NCBI RefSeq assembly: GCF_041734735.1
Contig: NC_134897.1
Span: 5,498,204 to 5,562,203 of the forward strand
Length of the DNA: 64,000 nucleotides
Source of the DNA: Babylonia areolata
Taxonomy: Eukaryota; Mollusca; Gastropoda; Neogastropoda; Buccinidae
Direction: 5' to 3'
Made by a program: the position numbers and the translations under genes. The notes under the pieces were generated by a model. That model searched no databases. It was not told the origin of the DNA and saw nothing but the letters and a program-made list of their open reading frames with translations. Of this stretch, positions 1 to 12,641 are shown one piece after another. Numbering within the stretch: position 1 is the stretch's first letter; each line of letters starts with the position of its first letter.

Positions 1-159
1 CAAATTCGTACAAATCAACACAAAGAGTACATCCGGCAATAAGATCACACCAAACATATGCATGAAAAGTTACAGTGCGAAAAGTACAGTTTGAAAATAT
101 GTTTTGGGTGCTTTCTTGAATGCGGGTGTTGGGGATGTGAGCGTAGTGAATTCCACTGT

Positions 160-745
160 TTACATGAAACAAAGAAATGGAATGTTCACCATAAGTTTTT
201 GTACGAATCTTTGGAACAGACAGTGTGCGCTTGTCATTTGAAGAGGGAAGTTGTCTGGATGATGAATACTAGTTGACAGAAAGTAGATCCGAAAGATAGA
301 CAGGACAAGAATCAGTGAAGAAATCGTGACAAAGGACTGACAGTTTGTATTGTTTCGTGCTTCAATGGGAGCCAGTGAAGGGAAGTGAGGGGAGAGTGAT
401 GTGTTGACGTTTCTTAGCTTTGAGAGTGAGTCGTGATGCAGAGTTTTGAACTTTTTGAGGTTTGTCAACACTGTGTTTGGGGCAGCCAGCAAGAAGAGCA
501 CTTCCATAATCAAATGTAGATAGAACAAAAGAACAAACCGAAGTCTTTGTGATATCTGTGGTTAGACCTTGGCAAATGAAGCTGGTTTGTCGGAGTGCTG
601 CATACGCTGACCTACAAATGTAGTTGATGTGTATGTCAAGTGTCATGTCATCTGAAAGCATGTACCCTAAATTGCGTGCAGATGCTGAGAAAGGTATGTC
701 CCAGGTTCCTACCAGGATAGATGAAGGGTTGGACAAGTCAGACAA
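160..745 (-). mobile_element. LINE 3' remnant (CR1/L2/Rex group)
   Basis: Minus-strand frames encode ARNLGYMLSDDMTLDIHINYICRS (part), RLTLKAKKRQHIT and then, in another frame, PIEARNNTNCQ. This is the conserved order after the reverse transcriptase core in CR1/L2-type LINEs (SRNLGV..., QLVQNSAARL..., QHITP..., LPIEARI). It is frameshifted, without polymerase catalytic motifs. Confidence 0.6.
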
Positions 746-904
746 GAGGCAAAGCCTTCAAGACTCACTTGTGCTTTGCGCTTTATCCAGTAAAGAAATC
801 ATGAGAAGGAAAAAAAGAGATTTAAAAAATCGTTGAAAAGTGCTCTGTATTAAATATAATATATAAAATAAGCTTGGAAGAAATAATTGTAAAAAGAAAA
901 GAAA

Positions 905-1000
905 AAAGGCATGCAAGCGGGATTGAACCATACATGTACAGTTCCGAAGCAAGCAGACTTATCCCACTGCTGCAGTGCATCTGACGTCATTTGACTAAAC
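905..1000 (-). repeat. Possible tRNA-like SINE head
   Basis: On the minus strand a B-box-like ggttcaatcc (about 922-931) lies about 30 bases after a weak A-box-like tgggataagtctgc. The fold would be a degenerate tRNA, and no element end is visible. Confidence 0.25.
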
Positions 1001-1286
1001 TTACGTTTTCTTCTTCATGCGATATTCTGCTAGACGTGATTCTAGTCACGTGATAACTGACGCCGTTTAACTTGAATCATGTTTTTGTGTGTTTTATTAT
1101 ATCTCGATTATTCTTTTATTTCGGTGGTAAAGGAGACGTTGCCATCACTTCCAGCACACCGCAACACATGGTAGATCTATAGATCTGCACGAACTAGTCT
1201 ACAACAGGCTGTAAGAAACGGTCGATTGAATTTTTCTTTTATGTTCATTCCAGTAAATTCAGTGTCCACTTTAGAACATCTATAGG

Positions 1287-1719
1287 CAGTAAACACGTCA
1301 ATGGTGTAGTTAGTATCACTGTATGTGTTCTGTCCAGAATTTGTATTTCTTTCCTTTTATTTGTGAACAAGAAAAACGAGGTCATATCGTCTTCGAACAC
1401 AACCTACCTTCTACTGTAGGCCTAACTCAATCAGTGGGAAGCAGTTTTTAGAATTTTCGGATTTCGGAACGAATCTCAACGAAATAAACCGTTAATGATT
1501 TGGAAATACGGCTTAATTCGGGAGACTTACAACCTGTTATTGGTATGACTGTGAAGATTTTTTTTATTGTACTATGTTTGAGCCAAATTTGGTATTGGCA
1601 GACAAAGTATTTCCAGAGAAAATTGCAATGTTAAAGTTTACCATGGACACACACACACACACACACACACAACCGAACACCAGGTTAAAACATACTCATT
1701 TTGTTTACACAAGTGAGTC
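1287..1719 (-). repeat. Dispersed repeat copy A (empty-site copy)
   Basis: Bases 1287-1605 match 22260-22814, apart from 254 bp present only in the latter. Bases 1590-1719, read on the minus strand, match the start of the repeat at 27743 (GACTCACTTGTG, then ...AACCTGGTGTTCGG). It includes a CA microsatellite at about 1650-1672. Confidence 0.6.
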
Positions 1720-1847
1720 AAAAAAATGAGCAGGGCGATTTGCCGGAATGAATGAGAAGTGCCTCTGTCTTATTATCAGTTCGAGTTTGTGATTCGTATC
1801 CATGATTTCAGTCACACCTGTGATGCATGACTGTAAAGTCCGTTTTG

Positions 1848-2230
1848 TTGTTGTTGTTGTTGTTGTTTTTAACCTATTTCCTAACAATATTCTTATACTT
1901 AAAAAAAAAAAATGTGTGTGTGTGTGCCAGTGTGCGTGTTAATGTGTGTGCGTGCGTGTACAATGTGTGTGCGCATGTATGCATGTATATATATATATAT
2001 ATATCCGAGTATAGTATGTGTGTTTGTGTCTGTGTGCATGTACCTGTGCTACATGTATTTGTGCCTTTTCTCTTCCCACTAGACGACCTGTGACCTTTCT
2101 CTGCCCCAGTAACCTTTGGCCTTCTCTTCCGTTGTGTCCTTTCCTGCACCCTCTCTGCACACTTCGACTAGACCCATCTCCGTGGAACCATAAATAATCT
2201 CTCTCTCTCTCTCTCTCTCTCTGTGGTCTT
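1848..2230. repeat. Microsatellite cluster (GTT, TG/TA, CT)
   Basis: A run of GTT units at 1848-1867 is followed by TG/CG-rich repeats at 1913-1980, a TA run at 1986-2003 and CT repeats at 2200-2223. Open frames across this stretch are low-complexity and not genes. Confidence 0.85.
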
Positions 2231-2533
2231 TCTCTCTGTCTCTCTCACATCTGAAAGCATGTACTATTGCCTGTTCAGGGCGGGGACTGGATGTAAACTA
2301 AAAAAGCACACCGGTGCTTATCTATTATCCTCGAAATAAAGAAAGAATTTGTCTTGTCTGTCTCTCAGCAGTGACCTTCTTCTCAGTGCCACTTCTAGCA
2401 AGGCATTTCGTGAAATACTAGAGGTCTGTGTACTCTCCCCACCCTCCTCTCATCACCTGCGCTCCACCCACACCCACAACCACCAATCCAGCCTCACTCT
2501 CACTCTCTCTCTCTCTCTGCTCTCTATTTTTAG

Positions 2534-2720
2534 AACAAGTACGCCGACGTGCCAATCATGCAGCAGCAGAGAAAGCAAAGGCGCCCACTGCAGGCCGGAG
2601 GTGTTCTGTGTCGTAACGGGAGGCAACCCACCACCTCGTCACCACGACTTCACTCTCCACCCAGTCCCAGTCACTGAAATCATGCCCGCCACACTCACAC
2701 GACAACACCACACAAAGTGA
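2534..2720 (+). other. Candidate terminal exon of an unidentified host gene
   Basis: A long CT-rich tract ends in tttttag at 2533, a strong acceptor. The sequence after it is open in two phases: one ends at TGA 2675, the other at TGA 2718 and contains CVVTGGNPPP, which recalls the start of an immunoglobulin-domain strand. An AATAAA follows at 2922-2927. No upstream exon was found in the window and the family is not recognised, so this is only a lead. Confidence 0.28.
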
Positions 2721-2939
2721 AGCAAAGTGGTTGTGGTCAACCTGGGAATTCAGCAGTTACTTCCCACTCTGCCCACTTCGCCTCCACCCTTGCCCCCCTC
2801 CCCTTCCTCTCCCATCTCCCACCGCTCTCACAACTGAACCACTTGTGTCGCATTAGTCCAGGGCAGAAACAAAAATGGTCAAAATGTCTGCAACAAAACC
2901 GTTCTTTTCACGATAAAATAGAATAAATCATACTGATCA

Positions 2940-4946
2940 CGCTGATATAAACTTGACGGCTGTAGGTGGGCGGGAACATAATTAGATTTTGGTTTTTTAA
3001 TAATTATTTGTCACACTTCTGGCCATGAGAGAGCCCCTTACAAAGATCCGCAAGGCATGAGCAAGCCAGGGTTACGCAAGCGCGGTGTAAGGGGTCGCCG
3101 CGTTTAGCGCGGTACAGTACTTGTGGCTGACTGCTGCCGCGCTGATGCTGTCCTATACCTCCGTTAGTAGGTCACTGCTGCTGATGACAGATACCGTACA
3201 GAAAATAAGAGAACTCTTTGGGGTCAAAAGGAAACAAACATTTTTAATTTCATCTATTATATACTAAATTGGTAGAAAACGCAAATTTGCTTTTATGAAT
3301 GTTTTACAGTTTCTTACCAGTCCTGACATTCCATAAAGAATGAAATCGGTATTATACCGACTGCAAAGGTGAATTTACGAAGGCAGCACGGGATCATTTT
3401 GTTCGTAAGAACAATTATGTTGACATTTTACGCAATGTACAACTTGGAAATACTTCATGCTCTGCTTATTAACGTGTAGTATATGAATACCTCAATACCT
3501 GTTAACTTGGTTTGTTTCAATGAACATTGTCAGAGCACTGCCCAGACAATTAATTCAAAAAGCATGGAAGGCAGATGATGGCAAAATCGACCAACATCAT
3601 GTCTTGATGTAAAAAGAACGGTATGAAATACATATTTTTCTTTGGAAATGAACCGGTATTTGCAAATGCGACTCACGAACCCCGGCTGGCGCAGTAGACA
3701 CGTCGGTTTAGTGTGGGAAAGAAAATGTATCTGGCTGGAGTATGAAGGTGGCAAAGTGAAGTGCATCAGATAGTCATGAAGAGCAAAGACTGCCTGGAAA
3801 ATGAAAATGGGTCGTCTCCAGAACTTTGTTGGAAATGGGGGTTTCTCAGTCTGATTCAGTATAAACATGTGTTTAGAATGATTATTCAAATGTTTCACAT
3901 GTTATCAGGATTGCAATTCATTAGAGAAATGTCTGCAACAATTTTGTGAGAATATGTTGTTGTTTTTCTTGTGTCTTAAATGTGTTGAAAATTATTAAAA
4001 ACATCCAAAATTTCGGCGCCATTTTGTGACACGGCAATGTGTCTGAACATGAAGTGGTCAGAAGCAAATAAGTAAAAACCTGATTAAAATAGAGTACATT
4101 CAGACCTGATCTATATTCATTCGTCGTAAAACATTGATCATCAGTAAAAATGGCACATTAAGTTGGAAATATTACGCAAAAAAACCCGCGTGACAGACGT
4201 AAACAACCTGTTCCTCTTGACGTATTTTTATTCATTCAAAGGCAAGCACATTCATGAATACACTACACGTTCTTTACTTGCAACAGGTGGTCAACACATC
4301 TATCTTCTGCAGCACATACACTCATTTTCTGAAAAAAAAGTCTATTCAACTATTTAAATGCAATCGACGTCACATTAATTTTCAGTTCCGCTTTTCTGTG
4401 TTACTTCTGTACATGTAAACGACCCAATAAAAATATGCATGTAAACAAAATTAGAACTGTTTCCACATAAATCATGCGGATTCATGGCGGGAAAGCGTAA
4501 ATCGGTTTGACAAACACCCTTCAATCGTGTGTGTTTGAACACAGATTCAGAGAATGTGTTGTTTCCGACAGCGTGTGAGATGTACATATGTTACACGGAT
4601 ATCTCCGATATGTTCATTCGCACCCCCGTGGTTGCAATATTAAAAAAACAACAACAAAAAAACTGTGTATGTTAATTTCGTCGTAGTTATGGTTGGTTTG
4701 TACATTTATCTCTGATCCGATTAGGTTTAGACACAATCACTGTTTCTGACACATGGCGAGATGCGGTAATATTCGGATACTGGCGTAAGATTTCGAACCA
4801 AGTCAACGCATGTAGTTCAGTAAGACTGTTTCCAGTTGAAGACTTGTTGCATTAAAAATCACCCCCTTAAATTACCTTGATTTTGGTAACGAAAACACAA
4901 GACGTAATTCGCAACGAACTTTGTCGACTAAACTGAGGATTAGAAT

Positions 4947-4982
<36 letters not shown>

Positions 4983-5500
4983 ACAACAGACTAAATCTGG
5001 CAGTGAACGATTCATAGATCTGGTTATATAACTGTTTGGAGCATTTATATAGTGTGGGCTTTAGTTTGGAATTTTGAAGTGGTATGACGCCATTGTCTGA
5101 GGACTGGCCTTTTGCTGAGTGGCGTTACCGCACAGCTGGCGTCTGCCATGGTGTGCACCGGCTATGGTCAGTGGGTGAGCCGGTCTTGGAGAGCCAAGGC
5201 TAACTTGGCTACACATGTATGGGTTTGTCCGAACGCAATGACGCCTCCTTGAGAAATTGCCAGTGAAACTCTACATTGGACTCCTTTCCCTTCAAAGTAT
5301 GATTTTGTTTTGTTGTTGTTTGTTGTTGTTTTTTGCACATTGCAGGAACCGAGTCTCACCGTTTAAACCATTTTTTGATCAGTCAGCCAATGGGCCTGTG
5401 TTTACCGAGTATCCAGAGGATGTTTAAATGGCAGCTCACTCTGGCTGAGTGTCTGTGTTTGTGTCTGTCTGTCTTTCTCTCTCTCAGTCGCTCTCTCTCT
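2940..5500. other. Noncoding DNA, nothing recognised
   Basis: AT-rich sequence without long frames that resemble proteins. It contains a 16-unit GT microsatellite at 4949-4981 and a short GTT run at about 5305-5335. No element ends were recognised. Confidence 0.6.
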
Positions 5501-5657
5501 CTCTCTCGGGGGCATGACGGGTAATGGCGGCCAGGCAGCAGCTCATGCCAACAGGTGCAGAGAATTTTGCGCTTTGGAGAGTGGTGAAGGACTGTTCCAA
5601 CCCAGAATTGTGTGCAACTGTTTTCCAAAAGAATAGTGCAAAGGCAATACAGGAAAA

Positions 5658-6839
5658 ATGGTAGACCTGATGACTTTGAGGGCTGCTATCGGTTCTTTTT
5701 GTGGAAAAACGCAAGGTTTGCAAAATGTGTACCGTGACTTTTCACAAGAACAACAGGTGAGCGATGACAGTGATACTCGGGCATGTATCTCGTCGACTGA
5801 TGTTATTGTCGCTTTCGCGTCTTGTTGCATCATCGTGGCACTGATCAACAGTATTTTATGCAATGTATGGTCAGTGTTGTCTTTGGACGGTGCATGGTTA
5901 AGCAATGAAGGACATGCAAGAATAACTAGGTCATGTGCAGAAGATGTCCTTTGTGTCAATGGCAGTGGCAGTTATTGTCAGCCAGCAGTGCACGTGCCAG
6001 TGCTTGTTTCCGCCTTTTGCGTGGAGTACGCAGTGTTGTCGCTGCGCAGGCTGATTCTTAGTGGAGACATTGAGACAAACCCTGGCCCCAACACGAACGG
6101 ACAACCCAATACAACTGAAGAGTGTGACAAGGTGACAGACACAGTGACAGTCCGTGACGACATTGTTAACAAACTGATGCAAGCCATGCAGCAACAATTC
6201 ACTGAACAAACTCGAGTAATCAGAAACGACCTGACTGAAATCAAAGACGAACTGGGTCAAGTTAAACAACAATGCGAAGAAATTAATACACGATGTGGCA
6301 GACTTGAGAATGAACACAGGCACCTGACGGAGACAGTGATTTGCATCACAACCGACATGCAACAACTGTTTGAAGAATCGAATGAAAAGAGAGAAGAATT
6401 TCGACAACTCTCAGATACAGTTAATGAGATCAGACAAGAGATTGACCAACTCAAATCGGACACAGACAGACTGGAGGACTTCTCACGCAGGGATAATTTG
6501 AGGTTTTTTGGAATTCCCCAGTTAGAGTCCAAAGAAACTTTTGAAACATGTGCGAAAGCAGTCGTGGATACTCTCAACAACATTGACGGACACAAAACAT
6601 GGACTGACGATGACATTATAAGAGCACATCGGACGGGGTATGAACGACATGGACAACCAAAGCCCATGATTGTTAAATTCAGCAAATGGAAAGACAAAAT
6701 GTCATTACTGACCAACAGAGACAGGAGAGAAAGACTGCAGGGAAGGGGAGTGCGGATCGCCAACGACTTGACAAGGGCACAGGCCCAGATCGTTGCCAGT
6801 GCGAGAAGAGAGGGGAAAAGAGCCTTTTTCCAAAGATAG
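5658..6839 (+). CDS. LINE ORF1 with 2A ribosome-skipping motif and coiled coil
   Basis: The uninterrupted frame of 393 residues starts at the first ATG after the leader. Residues 1-135 are a leader with a hydrophobic stretch at about 48-71 and another at 111-134. Residues 136-144 read GDIETNPGP, the canonical 2A consensus, so ribosome skipping would separate Gly143 from Pro144. Residues about 160-276 are a charged coiled coil, typical of trimerising LINE ORF1 proteins. RRDNLRFFGIP (about 277-287) opens an RRM-like domain, and the final ~30 residues (GVRIANDLTRAQ onward) resemble the C-terminal domain of L1 ORF1. The likely product is an RNA-binding, nucleocapsid-like chaperone released from the leader by 2A. 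2A sequences in APE-type LINEs of invertebrates are established; activity here is inferred. Confidence 0.85.
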   Translation: MVDLMTLRAAIGSFCGKTQGLQNVYRDFSQEQQVSDDSDTRACISSTDVIVAFASCCIIVALINSILCNVWSVLSLDGAWLSNEGHARITRSCAEDVLCVNGSGSYCQPAVHVPVLVSAFCVEYAVLSLRRLILSGDIETNPGPNTNGQPNTTEECDKVTDTVTVRDDIVNKLMQAMQQQFTEQTRVIRNDLTEIKDELGQVKQQCEEINTRCGRLENEHRHLTETVICITTDMQQLFEESNEKREEFRQLSDTVNEIRQEIDQLKSDTDRLEDFSRRDNLRFFGIPQLESKETFETCAKAVVDTLNNIDGHKTWTDDDIIRAHRTGYERHGQPKPMIVKFSKWKDKMSLLTNRDRRERLQGRGVRIANDLTRAQAQIVASARREGKRAFFQR

Positions 6840-7439
6840 TTGGTAATTGGTCCTAGACTTCTTGATACCCGAACGTACGCACAGGTTGCAGGGGGTGGGG
6901 GTGATCACAGTGTAGGTGCCAGTTCCGACAAAGCACATCAAGATCACTCCTCAGTGGTGATGAAGCAGGGGGGTCTGGCTTGGTCATTCAACAGGAAAAG
7001 TCCCCTCACCCTGACAGTAGACAGAACTTGACGGTGACAGACAACAATTCAGAACAGTGCAAAACAGACAACACAGACAGGACTCTTTCTCCGCCCCCTC
7101 CCCACTCATTGACAAATCTGGTACCCAGTGTCAGAGTCAGGTCAGCAGTACAGATGGTGACGGGGGTTTCCCTCGGCACGGTGCAGTGACACAACGACGC
7201 GGGTCAGCGAGTGACAGCGGGGATTCCCCGTGTCATGGCGCGGCGGGTCAACCTGGCAGGGACACACGTGCAGCACGTGACAGACAGACGGGGATGCACG
7301 CCTACCTTGGTCAACAGCAACGGAGATCTCCGGCTGGTACAGTGCGTGGCGGGGGGAGAGGGGGTGGCAGTGTCGGCGACAGGCACCTGCGTTCAAGCGG
7401 CTTTAAAAAGCCATAGGACAGGCCCGGCCATCCAATTCA

Positions 7440-10400
7440 GTGGAAATTTTTGTCTTATAATGTAGAAAATTTGTACAGCAAATTAAATGACATTATGACA
7501 TTTCATTCTTGAATTATGTAAATAAATTTGATTTTGTTTGTTTAACAGAAACGTTCCTTGATTCATCCTTCGATTATAATGGAGTTTTTACACATTATAA
7601 AAAATTTCATGCGCCAGCTAAAAAGATTTCATTTCACGGCAGAAATTCAGGAGGTGTTTTGTTGCTAGTAAGAAAGAGTATTGAAAAAATGTTAAAGAAA
7701 TAAAGTTGTCTTGTGATAATACTATAGCAATAAGAATAGACAAAAATGTGTTTGGTTTTGATAAAGATGTTGTGTTAGTAGCTTGTTATGTTGTCCCAGA
7801 AGGAGGGCCCATTTACAATGATACATTTATCAAAGATGGTATTTTAATTTTGGAAGAAGCTTTACTGCATGAATTTGAAAATGAAGAAGTGTATATTATG
7901 ATTACAGGGGATTTGAATGCCAGAACAGGACACCAGCAAGCGGAAAGTGAAGCGATGACTAACTATTTGAGTAATATGGAGTGTACTGACATAGATGAGG
8001 AAAGTGGTTCACGTTATTCAAAAGACAATATTGTTAATAATTTTGGTAAATCACTGCTGAACTTATGTTTCATGTTTGATTTGATTATTCTGAACGGCTT
8101 CTGTAGAAGTGATGAAGAGGGTGATTATACTTTTTTTTTTATCACCAAATGGTGCCAGTGTAATTGATTATTTTTTGGTTTCTGAAGATTTGCACTTGAA
8201 CTTTGATTTACATGTTGGGGAAAAGGTGGACTCATGGCATCTACCAGTTGAGGTAACATGTGAAAAGAATAATGATCATTTAGGGAATAAAAATACTATA
8301 TTGCAGGTTGAAGAAAAAATTATCTGGTCTGATGAGAATGCAAATGTGTACAAGAATGAAGTAGAGAGTCAGGAGTTTTACGATAGTTTACAGAAAGCTT
8401 TTGAGTTATTATATGTAAATGTGAATGAAAGTTTAGACATGTTTGTTAGTGTTTTATACAGTGCGGCTGGTTGTATGGTAAGAAAAGTGGGAAAAGGGAA
8501 GAAGAAAAGTAATGACTGGTTCGATGAGGAGTGTGAACGAAAGAAGCAAGAAGTTAAGAGGTTACTTAAGAGTTTCCAGAGGTGTAAAACAGAAAAAGAC
8601 AAAACAGAAAATAGAGAATTGTATGCTTTGTGTCGAAAAGAATATGTTACATTAAGAAAAATAAAGGAAAGAGAGTTTGTAGAAAATAGATTAAAAAAGC
8701 TCCAAGATTCAGTAAATGACTCCAAGGCATTTTGGTCAGTATTAAGATCTGTAAACAGAAAGACTTTTATACAATGAAATATCTACTGAACACTGGCACA
8801 ATCACTTCTTTAGTGTTTTTAACAAATCTATCAATAATATAGAGCAAGGAGATTATATACAGTTTGAGGATGAAGATAATTTTGAACCATTATTTAATGA
8901 CCCAATATCTAAAGAGGAAGTTATTGCAGGTATTAAACATTTGAAAGCAGGAAAAAGTGCAGGACCAGATAAGATTGTCGGCGAAATGTTAAAACATGCA
9001 AATTCAGCCATTATTGATTTCCTTGTTAAATTATTTAATCAACTCTTTGAAAATGGTGCTTTCCCTTTAGAATGGGCAAAATCTATAATTATTCCAATTT
9101 ACAAGAAAGATGATGTCAACAAACCTGATAATTATCATGGAGTAGCACTCACTAGCATTTTAAGTAAAGTCTATAGTCACATACTAAACAAAAGATTAAC
9201 AAAATGGTCTGAAAAAGAAGAAAAGATAATTGAAGAACAAGCAGGGTTTAGAGCTAGGTATAGTACCATAGATCATATGTTTACATGGTATTCCCTTGTA
9301 CAAAAATACTTGCTCAATAATACAAAACTTTATGTTGCCTTTGTGGACTTCAGGAAGGCTTTTGATTCTGTGAACCGTAATATTCTATGGCATATTTTGC
9401 GTGAAAGTGGTGTGAATGGAAAATTGTATATGGCTCTCAAGGGTGTTTATAAATCAGTGCTTGCATGTGTGCGTGCGAATGGTGCATATTCAGAATACTT
9501 TGATTGTCCAAGCAAGGCTGTCTTTTAAGCCCACAAATGTTCTCTTTCTTTATCAATGAACTAGCAGTGGAACTCTCAAGAAAAGGAAGACACGGAATTC
9601 AGATGATTCCCGGAGCAGTTGAGATATTTTTATTAGTGTTTACAGATGATGTTATTCTTTTTTCCGGAACCGTTATAGGCTTGCAAAACCAGTTAGATGC
9701 ATTAAAAGAAGAAGCAGATCATTTAGGCTTAACAGTTAACTTAGATAAAACTAACATAATAGTATTTAGAATGGGTGGACATTTGTCAGTGCGTGAAAAA
9801 TGGTTGTATGGAAATGTAAACATTAAAGTAACTAATTCATACAAGTATTTAGGAATGGTATTTTCAACAAAATTAAGCCTGAACTATGCGTGGGACGAAT
9901 CATGCAGAAAAGGGAAAAAGGGTGTTATTGAAATCTTGAAATCATTAAAAAAGCTTAACTCGATTGATTGTTGTATTTTTTGGAAAATGTTTGACACACA
10001 GATAGAACATATACTTACATATGCAGCTGAAGTTTGGGGAATAAAAGTAAATTTACAAATGGAGAAAGTGCATACATATGCAGTAAAACGTTTCCTTAAT
10101 GTACCTATTCATTCATCCAACACAATGTTATATGGTGAAACAGGCAGATACCCTTTGTACATAAAAACATTTGTGAAATGCATTAAATATTGGTTTAAAT
10201 TACTAAAGCTTCCACAGTCACGTTTATGTAGACCGGCTTACGATATGATGCTGTTACAATTGGAATTAGATAAAGAAAACTGGGCTTTTAGTGTTAAAAA
10301 GGTTTTATGTGAACATGGTTTTGGAATTGTGTGGATGTGTCAGGATGTAGGAAATGAACAGCAATTTATAGCAGAATTTAAAGACAGGCTAATTAGTTCT

Positions 10401-10865
10401 TTTAAACAGAACTGGCACTCAGATATGGAAAGTAATGACAAATATAGTTGGTTTTTCACATTTAAAAGCATATTTCAGATGGAAAAATATCTCACAGTTA
10501 TAACAAATAAATTGCACAGACTAAATTTGGCAAAATTTCGCCTGAGAACGTGTGGTTTCAAAGCAAAGAAAAGATGGTTTCAAGCAGACACATCCACAGA
10601 ATCGCCATGCCCTTTGTGTGTATTCAGAGTTGATGATGAAATACATTTCCTGTTTCAGTGTAAGTCATATGATGAACTGAGAAAACATTGTGCATTCTTT
10701 GAGTTAGATATTGCTAAAAGACATGATCTCGTTGCTGCTTTATCGTCTGATGATGAAGTTATAATACAGTCGATAGCGAAATTTATTGCAGAAGCATACA
10801 CATTAAGACATAACCTTATTAACGATAGCAATAACGGTAATAACGAGGAAAATAATCATGTGTAG
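7440..10865 (+). pseudogene. LINE ORF2: endonuclease, reverse transcriptase, zinc finger (frameshifted)
   Basis: Endonuclease motifs appear in order: LTETFLD (about 7546), GGVLLLV, GDLNARTG (about 7908), GASVIDYFLVS (about 8150) and SWHLPV near 8230. Reverse transcriptase follows with AGKSAGPDKI (8947), AGFRARYST, FVDFRKAFDSVN (about 9340), KQGCLLSP (9510) and an active-site box reading FTDD instead of FADD (about 9640). A thumb with YKYLG follows and then a CPLC...HFLFQC finger (about 10605-10660). The frame changes about four times: near 7700, in a T10 run at about 8140, near 8760, and near 9507, where comparison with the 44.9 kb copy shows loss of about 11 bases. The copy is therefore dead although each domain is recognisable. 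Confidence 0.8.
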
Positions 10866-11145
10866 TATCTAGTCTTGTGTGTGTTCTGATGATAAGTAAA
10901 TATCGATAAATTACATAACAACACAACAGAATGGGTGGCTGAGTTTGGTTATATTATTCCTTTTTTCTTTTTCTTTTCTAAGTGTTTATTTCATTTGTTT
11001 AAATTTGAGGAACTTTGAAAAAGAATGTGAGAGGGTATGTGAGAGGTACTACTGGATAGAGCAGAATGTGTTCTGCTATTCTTGTGTTAAACAAAAATAA
11101 CCCGTCCCCCCCTTGTCAATAGACCCTTGCAGGTAATGACAATAA

Positions 11146-11783
11146 AGTGAAAGTGTCTCTCTCTCTCTCTCTCTCTGCGGCAGGTGCCAGAGCATGGTGT
11201 GCGAGCGTGTGTCACGTGAACGTGCACGTGTGCCACGTGCATTTGGGTCAGTGTGTGTACGTGCGTGTTCAGTTGTGCATAATCATGTGTATTGGTGTGG
11301 ATGTGTCTCCCGGTTCCTCCCTCGTTCACTCTCTTGCTCTGTGAGCTCAATATTATTTCATTCAGTTATTTATTCAGTCATTTTGGTATGCCATTTAGGC
11401 TTCTTGTTCTGGTGGTGTTGTCCTCAGTCGTCGTCACCTTTATCGTCAACATGATGCGTTACATTTCATGGGATCCGTCAGTGATTTTACTTTTGATTTG
11501 TGTTCAATGAATAAAATTAATCGTATCATGACGTTGCTGATATTCAGTGTGAACTGAACATGTTGCTCCGGTCCGTCGGCGATGTGCAGCCGTGTTGTGT
11601 GTGTGTGCGGGTGTGCATGCGCGCGCGTGTATGAGTACTGATGAGTGCGCGCTTGGAGTGTTTACGCTATTAAGCACAAGGATAAACATACAAAAGAGTC
11701 TTCCACTTCTTCCTGACCCCGTTTGGCCCGCCTGCTTCCTCACACCCCTCTACCCCAGATGTTGTCAACCCCGCAATCCATGG

Positions 11784-11816
<33 letters not shown>

Positions 11817-11821
11817 TATAT
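11146..11821. other. Microsatellite-rich spacer
   Basis: A CT run (about 11150-11176) and a CA run (11786-11814) flank unremarkable sequence up to the left end of the LTR fossil. The open frames here are repeat-driven and not genes. Confidence 0.6.
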
Positions 11822-12641
11822 TGTAAAAAGTGGTTGTTTTAGAGAGTGTGGTTCTGGTTCGATTCTAATAGAGAAGAGAGAGAGGAACAGACAGGGGGAA
11901 TATGGGATCAACTAATGATGCACTCACTCACTCTCTCCTCACATCAATAGCAGGGCCACATGGAGTGGTTTTTATAGAGTGTTTACTTTACAATACAGCA
12001 CACAGTAAAAAGTTCACCCTACACCTATAAGCAGCACACAGCCCAACAGGGATTTCCCTGTTCCTCACATCACTGATCAGTCAGTCACCCTGTGTCAGTC
12101 AGTTCTTCTGGGAGACAGCTAAGAACTGGCTGTGCTGACTGGTTTCCACTTGTTTCTACAACATTCTGTGATGACAGGTTCACCCATTTACGTCACAAAG
12201 AGAATGGGGAGACAGGACAATACAACTCTGGGCATGTTAGCCGGCATGATCAAAGTTCGCATTAGCATAAATTCTCCCTAGCTTATGTTCCAAAGTCCTG
12301 CCATCTACTTCAGCCGTGTTTGGGAACGGGGAGATGGGGAACGACTTGAAAGACAGGCCGCCACACGGGATGTTCTGCTCAGCACGGAGATTGCGGCAGA
12401 CGTCACATAACCGCACGTGTTTCAACGACTGGGGCGGGTGACGCGGTGTCGCGGACCAAAGGTCCCGACTAGGGAGTAGGGGTGAGGAGGGAGGGTGGCG
12501 CGGGTGTCGGCACAACCTCAAAGACTGGGCTTTGGACAAGTGGGAAGGGAGATAAGAAGGAGGTGTGGGGGGGGGGGGGAGGAAGGGAAGGGGGGGGACA
12601 GTGTGGGTGGTGGGGGGTGACACTGCTGGCACACTATAACA
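11822..12641 (-). repeat. Left (3') LTR
   Basis: This 820 bp direct repeat reads TGT...ACA in either orientation. On the minus strand it begins TGTTATAGTG straight after a purine tract. Frames on the minus strand recur in the other LTR and are not taken as genes. Confidence 0.75.

Larger units (their letters stand above)
5510..11150 (+). mobile_element. Near full-length two-ORF LINE encoding a 2A motif
   Basis: The element holds a GC-rich 5' leader, an intact ORF1 (5658-6839), a linker, a frameshifted ORF2 (about 7440-10865) and a ~280 bp AT-rich 3' UTR ending near an AATAAA-like signal (caataaagtg, about 11131) and a CT repeat. ORF2 has an apurinic-type endonuclease, a reverse transcriptase and a C-terminal CCHC finger, so it is an APE-type LINE. 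I cannot fix the clade by eye. A fragment of the same family lies at 44904-45452. Both ends are estimates because no clear target duplication was found. Confidence 0.8.
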
